Assembly: GCA_907165275.2 (NCBI GenBank)
Contig: OU015677.1
Coordinates: 1,426,001 to 1,490,000 of the forward strand
DNA from: Zygaena filipendulae
Taxonomy: Eukaryota > Arthropoda > Insecta > Lepidoptera > Zygaenidae
DNA length: 64,000 nucleotides
Direction: 5' to 3'
Shown here piece by piece: positions 11,044 to 22,565 of the stretch (positions within the stretch are counted from its first letter, which is position 1; each line of letters opens with the position of its first letter). Both the position numbers and the translations under genes were made by a program. The notes below the pieces were generated by a model. That model made no database searches. It had not been told where the DNA came from and saw nothing but the letters and a program-made list of their open reading frames with translations.

Positions 11044-12143
11044 GTGTCGTCAAAAATGTCGCCTGCCTGCATCACATTGAGTACCTACTGCCTCACGATA
11101 GAAATGCGGGTTACTTACAAAAAGGAGTTTTAGGCGGGTATCGAAGATTTATTTTCGTGTCATAAAAAAACTGTTAAAAGTGGATTTTGTTGTGTTTTAT
11201 GGTGCTGTATTGAACAATAATTTTCACAATGCATTATAATATGCGAAAGTCAATAAGAAGAAGAAAGAAAGAACTTACAAAAAAGTAAAGCGTCAAACTC
11301 AAATCGTATCTGCTGTCAAACACTTTTTGTAAAAACCCCTGTCAAACGGGGAAGGCATGAAAGTAACATCTCTTTTATATGTTAATGAACATTTGAATAG
11401 GCTGTATGGACTAAGTTTCTTTTGCCTTTTCCGAAAATGGTAAACTCTAAAAAAATGGTGATGTCAAAATAATGTCTAGACATATGTCTAGTTAATTTGT
11501 GGTCCTGAAATGTGAGTTTCTCGTGGCGCAGATTTTAAAAATACATAGGTATTTTCAGCTATTATAATTAATTTTTATAAATATGCCACCAAATTAAACA
11601 TTTTGTTGGATGATAAGAATAATCGGATGTGTATACTTACACAAAATTTCCCAGAGTAATTTCAGAACCGTGAGTATGTTATTTCAATCCACACTGTTAT
11701 TTTACTATACTACCACAAGTCACAAACTCACAACATAGTATTCCACATAGAATAGGACTGGCATAAATATTACAGTATTTATGCCAGTCCAAAACAAATC
11801 CAAAATGTCTAAAAAGAAACATTCAAATGCATCGTTATGACCAGAGAGAAGGTAATCACTACATTATAATACCTTCTTTCAGTGATAAGTTCTTTTGTGC
11901 AGTTTTTCAATTAAAACCTAGGGAAAGAGCAAGGCAAGTGTAAAAAAATGGTTTGAGTAGGTATAGAGTAAAATTTTATTTCAATTTTCATGTATTTTAT
12001 AAATATCTCCTTCGAAGTTACTGTAGAAAAAGCAACTCCATGGAAGCAATTTATTTGAAAAAAGAAGTAAATACTAAATATCTACTTAATTAAATTCGAA
12101 AATTTTGTTTTTAAACATATAATCTACTTTAACATCACCACAG
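11044..12143. other. intergenic, 5' side of the GGACT-like gene
   Basis: No coding exon was found. A perfect hairpin with 15-bp arms and a 6-nt loop lies at 11755-11790. CACCACAG directly before the ATG at 12144 looks like a splice acceptor, so an upstream 5' UTR exon may lie in this stretch. Confidence 0.4.
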
Positions 12144-14574
12144 ATGTCTCATAAAGTGTTTGTCTATGGAACATTGAAGCGTAATGAGCCAAATCACCAC
12201 TGGCTGAAGAGCCCGGAGAACGGCGCAAGCAAGTTTATTGCTGAAGGCACTACACAAACGAAGTACCCATTAATTATTGCTACAAGATACAACATACCGT
12301 TTTTGCTCCACAGCCCTGGAGATGGGCACCATGTTCAAGGTAAGATAATATCTTATCATCACAGTTTCTCTCCTCGTTTCTTTCCTATGCAAAACTTTAT
12401 TGAAATTCTTATACAAATAATAATATACAGGCCAGTATGTTGGTGTAAATAAGGTTTTCCTAAATTCTGACAAACTAGCTGATCCCTGCACACATGGTAA
12501 TTTTGGAGTTCCTGCAGAAATTCTAAGATACAAATTACCCTACGTCCTTTTTTGTATCCCTGACAATGTGTATGCAAAATTTAATGATTATCTGTTGAGC
12601 CATTAAGGTGTGAAAGTGTAACAAAGAAACAAATTAACTCACTTTGGCTTTGATGTAATAGTAAGGAAGCATGGATTGTTCCTTTACTGTAAGAGTGTTG
12701 TAAGCCAGTCTGATTGTCTTTTTTTTCTACAGGTGAAGTTTATGAGGTCGATGATTTAATGCTAAGTAAGCTGGACATTTTAGAGGACCATCCTAATTAT
12801 TATGTCAGAGAAATGGATGATATTATAATTGAGCAACAGTGAGTTATGTATATTTTCTATCAGTGGATTTAAATCTGGACAGTAAACTGCACAATAAAAA
12901 CTATATTGGCAACATTTTTGTTGTCAAGAATTTTGTACTTTTTAGTTAATAATTGTCAAAATCCAACTAGATTTGATGGAGATAAAGTGACATTCTTCTA
13001 ATTTTTTTAAGTCTTAAAAAACCACTACTATCTAGATTCTATTTAAGATCAGCCCCCTTAGCCAAGTTAACAATCTATGATCGTTAACACTATTGTTTGA
13101 ATGATTACTTTTTAAGTAAAGATTTTAAAAACAAATCTGCCACACTCAGAGACGTTCATTAAATTAATGTTAATTGGCATTTAACTAAATTTAACTTAAT
13201 TAGTTGGGTCATAGATTGTTATTTTGCTATTTTACATCTAGAAATTATAAAATTAAAACACAGATTTTGAAGTCATGAAACGACCCGAGGGGGGGGGGGG
13301 TCGTCGGAACTTGGGTAAGAGACCTTCCATAAAGTACGTCACACGTTAAATAGATGTAAAATAGAGCTTTAGATGTAAAATAGCAAAATATGTGAGGGGG
13401 CCCTAAGGGGGCAGTGGTCAAACTTTTAAAGGAATTATTCGTATCATATAAGTTAATTTCTTAGGTATAGCATCGGCACTAGTTTCACCCATGTCAAGCA
13501 GTCAAGCCAATGTTTTACATACATACATACATACATTTTTGCGATACATTGAGTTAAAATTTCGCGTGACGCCACTATCCGATGCAGTCTGTATGGGGGC
13601 TTAAAGCGGTTAATGACGTCACGAGTCCCCCACCTTAAACTTTAGGTAATGCGCTATATCCATGTGTATTTGCATTAATTTGTAAAAGCAAAAAATACGT
13701 GTCCATTATTTTTTTATTTTGTAACTGACGAACTAATTAGGTAGCTAATTAGAATTTAGATTTTTTTGAAAAGTCTTCAACATCCCTATTCACGCGCATT
13801 TATTTACACCACACTGACATTATGCATTATACATTATGCCGGCAATGCCAGTGTACGCACATGCTCGCTATTCCAAAAATGTGTGATGTAATATAATTTT
13901 TTTCAGGGGAAATAGAAAAGAATCTTCAAAATGCTGGGTTTATTTTCTTAAGAACTTCAAGAGGGAGATTCTGTCCAGGCCCAAAATGGCCAATTACTCG
14001 TCATCTGGCAGCCACGGGCTGCCATATTTGGAAAGGTCTAAAAGAGATCCAAATTTCAATCATGTCGCCGAAGTTAAGCTTATGTGAGAATGGAAGTAAA
14101 TTGAAGAGAGAGAGAGACAGTTTTGAAGTTACTGACTGTGTTGTTTTTACCCGAAGTTTATAGACCACGCGTTTATTAAAAACAAAAATACTGATCGTTG
14201 TGAAGTTACCGCCGCACTAACCGCCGCACTCAGAGTCGACTTTAATGATTACTGAGTTAAGTATTGATTTTTAAAACAAAACTGCCGCACTCAGTTAAGT
14301 TTAATAAATTAATGTTTATTGGCATTTAACTAATTAAGTTACATCTCATTAAATGCCAATTGACATTAATTTACTGAACGTCTCTGATTGCGGAGGTTTT
14401 GTTTTAAAAATCTATACTTAACTAAGTAATCATTAAAGTCGACTCTGAGTGCGGCGGTTAGTTATGAGTCATGAGACTGCTAGAGCAATTAAACAAGCTA
14501 ATTTTTTCTCCTTTTTTTCTTACAGTGACAATGAATCGACTATTGAGGATCTAGACGATATTTTAAAGAAATAG
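12144..14574 (+). CDS. gamma-glutamylaminecyclotransferase-like (AIG2/Tina-1 family)
   Basis: Exons are 12144-12339, 12733-12838, 13907-14083 and 14526-14574. All introns are GT-AG and the phases join cleanly (1, 2, 2), giving 175 residues. The N-terminus carries the family signature FVYGTLKRNEPNH (residues 6-18), which forms the substrate pocket. GEVYEVDD (66-73) and LDILEDHP (79-86) follow, and Glu83 sits where the family has its catalytic glutamate. Family members release 5-oxoproline from gamma-glutamylamines such as crosslinked gamma-glutamyl-lysine; the exact substrate here is inferred. The C-terminal tail (about residues 100-175) goes beyond the core fold and ends in the acidic stretch STIEDLDDILKK. 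An AATAAA lies at 14705. The 442-bp third intron is more than half filled by a palindromic MITE. The ATG follows an acceptor-like CACCACAG, so a 5' UTR exon may exist. The gene is complete with no damage seen. Confidence 0.88.
12475..12667 (-). mobile_element. Lep1-like Helitron, antisense, in intron 1 of the GGACT-like gene
   Basis: It opens CTAGCTGATCCCTGC and ends TGATGTAATAGTAAGGA, a mutated form of the family's TTATAATATTAGTA end. The GACAATGTGTATGCAAAAT block is conserved. Confidence 0.7.
13049..13216. repeat. inverted-repeat remnant overlapping a palindromic MITE piece
   Basis: GTTAACAATCTATGATC near 13068 is answered by GGGTCATAGATTGTTA near 13204. Between them lies a fragment of the CCGCCGCACTCAGAG palindromic MITE (ATTAATGTTAATTGGCATTT). 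The arrangement looks nested but is too eroded to resolve. Confidence 0.4.
13289..13300. repeat. G12 homopolymer in intron 2
   Basis: Twelve consecutive G residues lie in the second intron of the GGACT-like gene. Length error at this position is likely in any assembly. Confidence 0.8.
13540..13795 (-). mobile_element. CRE-palindrome MITE, antisense, eroded
   Basis: Family blocks appear in reverse: GCGATACATTGAGTTAAAAT, TTTCGCGTGACGCCAC (one palindrome mutated), TGACGTCACGAGTCCCCCAC and AATACGTGTCCATTATTT. It lies in intron 2 of the GGACT-like gene. Confidence 0.7.
14218..14460. mobile_element. palindromic MITE in intron 3 of the GGACT-like gene
   Basis: It starts TAACCGCCGCACTCAGAGTC and ends GACTCTGAGTGCGGCGGTTA, a perfect 20-bp terminal inverted repeat, and nearly all of the 243 bp can pair. 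An extra partial copy of the left terminus (TTACCGCCGCAC) lies immediately upstream. Confidence 0.85.
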
Positions 14575-14746
14575 TCCAAGTATAGATAAATTAATAATTA
14601 TGTACCTACCTACTCATTCCAATTGAAACTGTTATAGTAATAGGTACTAGTAAAATTTAGAAAATTATACTCATATAATATAATAATACTTTAAACAATT
14701 TTACAATAAACAATACAATTTTATTTTTACCATCCTGTATTTATGT

Positions 14747-14930
14747 CTGAACTGGCTGTTTCCCGCGGTTTCACCTGTGGTAATTTTGGAGTTCCCGCGG
14801 GAATCCCGGGGTAATAAGTACCCTTTGTCTGTACCTCCGGTACATGCAAAATTTAGTGATGATTGGTTGAGCCGTTAATTAAGGCGTCAAAGCGTAACAA
14901 AATTAACAAACTCGCTGTAATCTTGCAAAA
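14747..14930 (-). mobile_element. Lep1-like Helitron, antisense
   Basis: It opens GGCTGTTTCCCGCGGTTTC (the initial CTAG is mutated), keeps GGAGTTCCCGCGGGAATCCC and ends with TAACAAAATTAACAAACTCG. It lies between the GGACT-like and GPATCH4-like genes. Confidence 0.65.
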
Positions 14931-15385
14931 AATGACTTTATTAGATTAAAGGTGCAGCCAGAGAGAAGGTAATCACTACGTTTTAGGTGCAGCCTCATAC
15001 AGCTGCTCGAGGCTCGTTTGCAGCGACAATTTTAATCCAGTGCCTAGAGAGGTAGGTAGGGATCGTGATCACCAAAAATACTTTGTCTCACCAAATCTAT
15101 CTAGTTTGTGGTCACAACAATGGTGTCAACTGTCAATGAGTTGTCATTGTCAGCTGTGACAACTGACAAGTGTCAATAAGTAAACAACCCACGTTTGTGC
15201 AGGTTATTTTAGAGGTTATAATATTTAAATACATTTTTCTGTATTTTTAAAATAATTATCAATAATATTTATAATGAATTTACCTATATCTAGATTCTAG
15301 CGTGTGAATCGCTACGTGTGATCTTCATGCTGTTGGGTAGTTTAGCATAAGAGTTGAGTCGTATGTGTGTTAATGTTATTTTTAA

Positions 15386-18076
15386 ATGGATTTCGCGCGA
15401 AAACAACTGGAGAAATACGGTTGGAGTGACGGTAAATAATTTTTTAACATCATTAAATGTAGTTTAAGGTCGTATTGCAAATATTTGAAGAGAGAATAAT
15501 GCACCCTTAAAGCTTCTTATTATGACAAGTAGAATTCTAAACGCTGAGTTTTAGAATTTTAGTACTATTGCCTATTCCGTACTTCTGTCTGACTGTTTGT
15601 AATATGTACTGCTTCATTCTTTAAACAAAACCTACTGATTACTGAACGGAGTCGAATCGAGTTTACATTGTACCAGCTTTTTCTTTCTGCAATCAGTTCA
15701 TGATAAGAAAATATTTAATGCCAGTAGGAAACTTTGCAGATTGAGATTTGAATGTATTTGCAAGTCGTAATTTTGATTCCAGTGCACTTACGAACTCCAC
15801 GAGAGTGGAGCCGCGGTCGGCAGCAAGTATGAAATTAAGATTTAAATGATTCAAGATTTTAAGCTCGAATAACATTTTTTTTTAGTCTTGGTTGATTGAT
15901 TTTTTAAAGCAACTTTAATTATTGACTCATGTTGGTGCCTCAATCATTTATTTATTTATTTTTTATTACACAAATAACAGTACAAATGGCTTGTACAAAC
16001 TATTGCCTTGCAGGATTTTCTTCAATTGGACTGAAAGAAAAATAAATACAGTAGGGTGCAATTAAAAATAGTATATCATAAGTCTATTTATTTTCTTTTT
16101 ATTTCTCCAGGCAAAGGTCTTGGTAAGAACGAAAATGGTATTGCACAAGCTCTCAAACCGAAACTGAAACGCAACTGTACTGGTATTGGACATGACGCTG
16201 CCTCAGAATTTACTGAGCACTGGTGGACGACTTTATATAACAAAGCCGCTGATAATGTGGAAGTGAGTATCAACCATATGAAGAATATAACAGATTTTCT
16301 CTGCAACTTCACTATCTCATATCGTAAATTTTGTGAATCCCTAGGAAACTTAAATAGATAATTAGTCTGCGTTAATTAAGGGTGTACACTATCTTGTGAA
16401 GTAACAAAAAATAAACATACTCTTACAACTTTTCATATAAGAAGATGCCACGGAAAAACAATGAATGTAATTTTTTTTGTGAAACCGACCTTTTGGCAAT
16501 AATTACTAAAATATAATAAAGTAATTTAAAGAAGATAATATTGTTTATATTATAGTAATGACTTGTTTCAATATTTGTATTAAAGAACATAAAATTAAAG
16601 AAATGCAGACATTGAAACTATAAAAAGCAGTTTTTCTCATATCTATAATTTTTTCACATTCATTGTTTTTCCCGTGGAGTCTTCATTTATAATATTAGTG
16701 TGTTGTTTGAGTTTGGTTCGAAAAATGATTACGTAAGTAGTTTTTTTGAAAATATTCCAGGTTAAAGAAAAGAATGGTAAGACCAAGAAAATCAAAAGAA
16801 AAGATGACAAAGAATTTGTAATCTCCAACAGTATATGGAAGTTGAATAAGAAGCAAAAAGTCCAAGATTCTGAGGAGCAGTATGTTGATTACTTCGTCAG
16901 AACTGCGGTGTTGACTAGTGGTGGTGCAGCAACAGAGAAAGTCAGGGATACTGAATCTGAAGATGAAGTTACAGAAAAAAAGGATGATTTCAAAATGACA
17001 GATGAAGAGTTATTTGCAGCGTGTGAGGGCAGGACTGCTCATAAGTATGTTATCCTAATATTATCTTTAAAATTTATAAAACAAAGTTCTCTGCTGCTTT
17101 CTGTTCACAATAAACTCAAAAACTACTGCACGGATTTTCATGCAATTTTCACAAACAAATTGTGTGACTAAAGGGAAGGTTTAGGGCCTATGCGCACCAG
17201 GTTTTTTAAATTCGCCGTGCGCTTTTATCCTACAAAAGTCTACAGTGGTGTGCATAGGCCCCTATACGTACAGTTTACTCCAAAATGACCGCAGGTGAAA
17301 CTGCAGATAGACAGCTAGTCATAGACAATTTATTTTTTCTAACTTAACTTTTCTAATTTTTTATAACTCTAAAAATAAGAGATAGTCTCTTATAACCATA
17401 ATCGCGTAGTTTCAACCTTTAAGATAGCCGCCCTTACTGACCCGTCTCAAATTTCCACCCTATATGTTTGTTTCTTCTGTCTAAATATGTATTTGTATTT
17501 TTATGTAGTCAATTTTACGTATTTCTACGTTTTTATTACAGAGGTGCTCGTCATGGACTCAAAGCTTCGGGCAAATTGGCAAGAATAGAACAGCAGGAAC
17601 AGCTGCTACTAAATCAACCTAAATACAAAGGTTACTCTAGTGCTAGAAGTGACTGTGAAATTAAAGAAGTTGATTTGTCCGCAGACGATTTACAAGTCAT
17701 CGAAGATATCACTCTTAAGTGTGATGATGATAGTTCTGTTAAAACTAAAAAGAAAAAGAAGAAAAGGAAACGTTGTGCAGGCAATGAAAATAACATGTCT
17801 TACATTGAAAATTTAGAAACAGATTTGGCAGAATCAGTGGAGTCTTTGCCTAAAAAATTAAAAAAGGAACGAGCTAGGGACACCAGTAATATAATTGAAA
17901 ATTGTCATAAAACTGATAGTACAAAATCTAAGAAACGTAAAAGCAATAGTATTGAAGTTAATATTGATACTGAATCACTAGATATTGTAATGGATAGTGA
18001 GCCAGTGTCTAGGAAAAACAAGAAAAAGAAAAAAAAACAGTTGGATGAATTCATTGTGGCAGATCAATCAACATAA
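15386..18076 (+). CDS. GPATCH4: G-patch domain protein, GPATCH4-like
   Basis: Exons are 15386-15431, 16111-16262, 16761-17044 and 17542-18076; phases 1, 0, 2 join cleanly to 338 residues. Residues 1-60 are a terminal G-patch: [13 protein letters not shown], then the glycine-rich [16 protein letters not shown] split by intron 1, then [16 protein letters not shown]. Family G-patches bind and stimulate DEAH-box RNA helicases, and vertebrate GPATCH4 is nucleolar and tied to ribosome and snRNA metabolism; the same role here is inferred. The centre is acidic and charged ([12 protein letters not shown]). The C-terminal half has several lysine-rich blocks ([25 protein letters not shown]) that look like nuclear or nucleolar localisation signals. 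The 46-bp first coding exon is too short to find by ORF length and was placed from the donor GGTAAAT and codon phase. No canonical AATAAA was seen close after the stop. The gene is complete. Confidence 0.9.
17053..17318 (+). mobile_element. Lep1-like Helitron in intron 3 of the GPATCH4-like gene
   Basis: It starts TCCTAATATTATCTTTAAAA only 8 bases into the intron and ends GAAACTGCAGATAGACAGCTAG. The middle carries a non-family insert with CCTATGCGCACCAGG and the near-inverse CTACAGTGGTGTGCATAGG. Confidence 0.65.
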
Positions 18077-18786
18077 TAGATTTTTGTAAAAAAAAACAAG
18101 CAGCAGCATCCTTTCTATTTATATGTGAAGATATGATATTGATAATAATAATCAATTTTACAAAAATATAATTTTGTTTATTGTTTAGTAACGATTTTTT
18201 ATTTAATTTTTTTTACTGTCAAAAATTCATTTGCAACAGTGTTTATTATTCCTATGGAGCACGGAATATAATAATCATGCTTCGCTGCTTAGATCGCACT
18301 AGCGTACTCTTCGTCCCGAATTCCCGACACAAAGACTCTGGGGATACCAAATTAGACGTGGGGGAAACAGCTAGTGGATGTGTTTTGTTTGCCATAAAAA
18401 AATGGTTTAGCTTTGCTCTACGCCCGAAGGAAAATTTTACAGTTTGAACCGCCGTGAATTGCAGTTCCAAATAGTAAAATCACTAAAATCCATCGAAAAA
18501 TTATGTTGGTAAAACCAGGCCAATAAAATAATGACAATTGACTTTGGCTAAATACAATATTTGCGAAAGAAAATCCATCGAAAAATTATGTTGGTAAAAC
18601 CAGGCCAATAAAATAATGACAATTGACTTTGGCTAAATACAATATTTGCGAAAGTCTACTATTAAAAACTTAAATGTCATAATGTCAATGTCATTAATGT
18701 CATTTTAGTTTTGTCAAAGTCAAAGTGTCAAGAAAGGAAAAAATACAGTCAGTCAATATTTTGCAGCAGCAAAAAAAACTCCGAAA
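18077..18786. promoter_or_regulatory. GPATCH4-NDUFA12 intergenic region with duplicated CCAAT block
   Basis: The 710-bp gap must hold the GPATCH4-like 3' end and the NDUFA12 promoter. A tandem 85-bp duplication occupies 18485-18654, and each unit carries GGCCAATAAAATAATGAC, with a CCAAT pentamer. The last unit ends about 130 bp before the NDUFA12 ATG. A promoter function is inferred from position. Confidence 0.4.
18485..18654. repeat. two identical 85-bp tandem units
   Basis: Units 18485-18569 and 18570-18654 both begin AAAATCCATCGAAAAATTAT and run through AATATTTGCGAAAG with no visible mismatch, so the duplication is recent or homogenised. Confidence 0.9.
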
Positions 18787-20917
18787 ATGTCTTTTCTAAA
18801 GATATTTGCACTAGATAAAGTTGGAAATTTCTTCAACATAATCCGTCAGAATGGTGGGATAAGAGGTTCTTTGTACAAATTGTACAGGTAAGCGTTAGAA
18901 GTTAAATTATGTAATTACATTTGACGTTGGTTGGGATTTGGTATATTGATTGCCATAGAATTAGTAGGCACAGCATCGCATTCAGCACATGCAGATTAAT
19001 ACAGTCTCACGGGTGGTGGAACCACCTTACTACATCTCTTGGCGCAAACGTAATACCGATTTCTTTTGCTTTAATTTTGAACCAATTTTTGAATCATATT
19101 AGTGCTGTGTGTAATATTTTCATGTACATTATTAATTATTCTAGACAAGACGAATTGAAAGATGGCACACTTGTTGGTGAAGACAAGTATGGCAATAAAT
19201 ACTATGAGAACCCGAGATTCTTCTACGGCAGAAACCGTTGGGTGGAATATTCAGACAAGTACTACATGAGCTATGATGGCAGTCAGGTGAGACAGTACAG
19301 AGTGTTAGTGCTTTTATTGGGTAAATTTTATATTAATGTAAAAATTTCATTTAAAACTCATGTTTTGGTCTCTTGCAGGTTCCTGCTGAATGGTTTGGCT
19401 GGCTTCATTACAAAACTGATCTACCTCCACACAAGGTGAGATATTTTTTTTTTTAAGTCTGGTAAAGGTGACTGGTGGACTAATAAAATAAGACATTCTT
19501 CATTAAGTATTTGGACATAGGATAAGCAATAGTGTGTTAACCCACACTGGAGAATTTTTGAGTAAATCGTGTTTTAAAATTATAGCGCCATTTTCTGTCA
19601 ACATGTTTTATGTTCAATATTTAGTTCCATATTTGAACAATGTAATAAGGTAAACACATAATTAAAAAATGTTCCCTAATTCTCAATAAATCGTTCTGTA
19701 TCAATAACTTAATTTTGTGGGTTAACATGTTATTGCTTATCTGCGTCCATTTATCTATGTAATAATTTTTATCACACAATCTTTTTCTATTACACACATC
19801 TGTGTATGGAATCCATACTAATATTATAAATGTAAAAGTGAGCTTGTTTGTTATGCTTTTACGGCTAAACCGATCATCATGAAATTCGGTATACACGTCA
19901 GGCATAGAGAGAAAGACATTGGATACTTTTATCCCGGAATTCCTGTGGGAGCTCCAAGACAATCGCGGGTGAAACCGCGGGGAACAGCTAGTGAACAATA
20001 AACTGGACAATCCCAGCACTTCAACATGCTTTTAAATCGTCTTCAATCAATTTTAAAGGTTCATTTATAGCCATATGAAACACAGTGAAAAAAAAAAATT
20101 ATGATTACAGAAAATTGGCCTTTTTTTTCTTCACTTTTTTATCCATTCCCGAGTCAGTTTGTTTGACTAATTAATTCTTCTCAACTATGCAACAGATTTT
20201 AATGCAGTTTTCTTTACTATTCCCAGAAATTCTTTCAGATTTTATCCAATTACTAGCTGTTCCCTGCAGTTTCACCCGCGGGAATTTCGGAGATCCCGCA
20301 GGAATTCCGGGATTCAAAGCACCCTATGTTCTTTTCTGTACCCCTGACAATGTGTATGCAGAATTCCATGAGATTTCACCAACGTTAATTTCGGAGTTCC
20401 TGCGGGAATTCCGGGATAAAAACCCGCGCATCTCCACACGACACGTGTGCAGAGTCATGGGCACCAACAGTGTCATATAAGGACATAGATAAACAATAGT
20501 GTGTTAACCCACACTGGAGAAATTTTGACTAAATCGTGTTTTAAAAGTAGGAGCGCCATTTTTTATCAACATTTTTTATGTTCAATATTTAGTTACATAT
20601 TTAAGCAATGTAATAAGGTAAACACATAATTAAAAAACGTTCCCTAACTCTCAATAATTCGTTCTGAATCAATTAATTTTGTGGGTTAACATGTTATTGC
20701 TTATCTGCGTCCATGAGCAGTTACCCATTTCAACAAAACAAGAAAAGTTTGCTACAGTGAATTTTAAACAATGTTACAGGACCCGAGCAGACCCAAGTAC
20801 CCCTGGATGGTAGATTTCACGGAGAACTTATCCGGCACAACTGGTCAATATACCCCTTACAGTACCACAAGACCAAAAATTGAACCTTGGATGCCCAAAT
20901 CGAAGAGTAGTGCTTAG
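18787..20917 (+). CDS. NDUFA12: NADH dehydrogenase 1 alpha subcomplex subunit 12
   Basis: Exons are 18787-18887, 19145-19286, 19379-19435 and 20780-20917; phases 2, 0, 0 join to exactly 145 residues, the usual family length. NDUFA12 (B17.2) is an accessory subunit on the matrix arm of mitochondrial complex I. The conserved core is plain: GGIRGSLYKLYR, VGEDKYGNKYYENP, FYGRNRWVEY, then PAEWFGWLHYKTDLPP and the C-terminal YTPYSTTRPKIEPWMPK. The start is the first ATG, in the context GAAAATGTC, and an AATAAA lies at 21058. The first intron (257 bp) is mostly a dispersed GGTGGAACCACC repeat. The third (1.34 kb) is built largely from two copies of one 236-bp MITE and two Helitron-like copies. The reading frame is undamaged. 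Confidence 0.97.
18957..19125 (+). repeat. dispersed GGTGGAACCACC repeat in NDUFA12 intron 1
   Basis: It shares the ordered blocks GGTGGTGGAACCACCTTACT, GGCGCAAACGTAAT and TTTTGAACCAATTTTTGAAT with copies at 25553 and 29697. A reverse fragment lies near 178. The family type is unknown. Confidence 0.6.
19513..19748. mobile_element. 236-bp MITE (GGACATAGATAAGCAAT family), copy 1
   Basis: Termini GGACATAGGATAAGCAATAG and TTATTGCTTATCTGCGTCC are inverted repeats. Inside, TGTGTTAACCCACA and TGTGGGTTAACATG continue the pairing. It lies in NDUFA12 intron 3. Confidence 0.85.
19812..19991 (+). mobile_element. Lep1-like Helitron, complete reference copy
   Basis: It starts TCCATACTAATATTATAAAT after an A and ends CAGCTAG before a T, the A|TC...CTRR|T pattern of Helitrons. 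The terminal hairpin has stem CGCGG (19964-19968) and CCGCG (19975-19979) around GTGAAA, 8 nt before CTAG. It is the clearest full-length copy here and lies in NDUFA12 intron 3. Confidence 0.88.
20253..20440 (-). mobile_element. Lep1-like Helitron, antisense, with internal duplication
   Basis: It opens CTAGCTGTTCCCTGCAGTTTC. The TTTCGGAG...GGAATTCCGGGAT block occurs twice, near 20285 and 20390, which suggests one copy inserted in another or an internal duplication. Confidence 0.7.
20481..20712. mobile_element. 236-bp MITE family, copy 2
   Basis: Termini GGACATAGATAAACAATAG and TTATTGCTTATCTGCGTCC. The interior is near-identical to the copy at 19513, 730 bp upstream in the same intron. Confidence 0.85.
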
Positions 20918-21160
20918 AAACTGATTGTTATTATACTGTTTAAAATATGGCGTCGTCGAACTGTCGCCATCTTGGTTACTTTTTTTGAAAAAGAGTATTT
21001 ATTTTGTTTTTCGCAAATATAATTGTAAATCTTGTGTAGTTGTTAAGTAGAAAATTGAATAAATAATTTTTATTTAACAAATAATTTTGTTGGTTTGTTT
21101 TATCCTCCATATTGTCAAACTATGTAAACACGTAGGTACTTTACACTTATAGTTTTCTAA

Positions 21161-21365
21161 TCTATAGGTACCTACTAATATTTTAAGGAAGTAAAAAGTT
21201 GGTGTGTTTGTGACGTTGTAGGGGGTAATCTCTGGACCTGCTGAACCGATTTTCAAATTCTTTCACTCAGCTATGGTAGTCCTGAGTGACATAAGGTACT
21301 TTTTATCCCGAAATTCCCGCGGGAACACCGAAATTAACGCGGGTGAAACTGCGGGGGACCAGCTA
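21161..21365 (+). mobile_element. Lep1-like Helitron
   Basis: It starts TCTATAGGTACCTACTAATA, carries GTTGTAGGGGGTAATCTCTG and ends with AACGCGGGTGAAACTGCGGG followed by ACCAGCTA. It lies just downstream of NDUFA12. Confidence 0.75.
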
Positions 21366-22565
21366 TGCTTTGTAAAATGTAAAATAGACAGCCAGCAGCA
21401 AACTGTTGCCATTCTTTGAACTGTATTAGTTTTGTAATAAGATTCAATATCTAACAAAAGTTTGCTTATTTCTGCTACTGAGTGTACCTATTTAGATTAA
21501 TTTCCTTGTGATACCAGTCTAACAGGATACAGGCGAAGCTTAGCTTAACAATAAAATTATGTAACATGCATGTTTCTTGTTTCCACCTTTAGCTTTAGCT
21601 CACTTATTACCAAACGTTGCCTTAAAAATATTGCCACTAACAACAAGGCCTCCTTTTGCTCTGTCCTTTCTTCCTTAATTGTCTAAGTTCATATGATTTC
21701 TTTTGAGGCAATAAAGTATATTTGAATTTGAAAATTTTCATCAATTTTTAAATATATTCCCAGGTAGTAAAAATGTGTATTAATAAAATAAATAAAATAT
21801 ATTGTGAGATATTAATGTATTACCTCAGTACCTATATCAAAGAGATGCTGAGGGAGTTCCGAAGCGGCTAGACCACCCTAATCCTAACATGGACAAAAGA
21901 TTAGGCTGCAGAAGTTCAACAATATCAACCGAAATGGTATTAATTCATATCTCGCTGAGCCTATTACTGCTCGCGACTGGGAACCTGTTTGAGCGGCTGT
22001 ACGGGTCCAAGGCAATGGCACTCAAACTTTCAACAACCTTCATTTATTGTCAACTATAGCTTGCGTGGTGTTTTTTGAGTGTTTTTTTACATGATTATTC
22101 ATAGAAAGTTCTTCTCCCTTCTATTTTTGTCGTATTTAGGTACCATTACTAAGTAACCATTATAATAAGTTTTACGAGTAACAGGCTGGTATCCTAGAGA
22201 TGGCAAAAGAAAAAGAGCGTTACCAGCGCGTCGTCTGCGCGTTTAAAATACGCCGTGTACTAGGGGTCTTACTTAGGAAACTCACAACAAATCGTGCTTA
22301 GCTGATGTCTCCTGAGTCCTGAGCCCTGACTCCTATCTACCTATACATATACTAGACCTATAAACTAATTAGTATGGCGACACCTGCCTTTCAACTTCAC
22401 AGGTGAAATAGTTTTCGAGATTTTGCTTATCTTCAATTCCAAACTTTTGTGTGATTTCAAAAAATTCATAGTTAAGGCCAAAAAATAAATCAAATGATGA
22501 ATGAAAAGGTGCGTTACACCAATGGTTATTGGTCACACAAAACCATCCCGGAAAAATAATGGTGT
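21366..22565. other. gene-free stretch with a LINE 3' tail
   Basis: A LINE-like tail ends near 21735 with TTGAGGCAATAAAGTATATT. The rest has no supported ORF; the 67-codon minus ORF at 22369-22572 has no recognisable domain. Confidence 0.4.
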
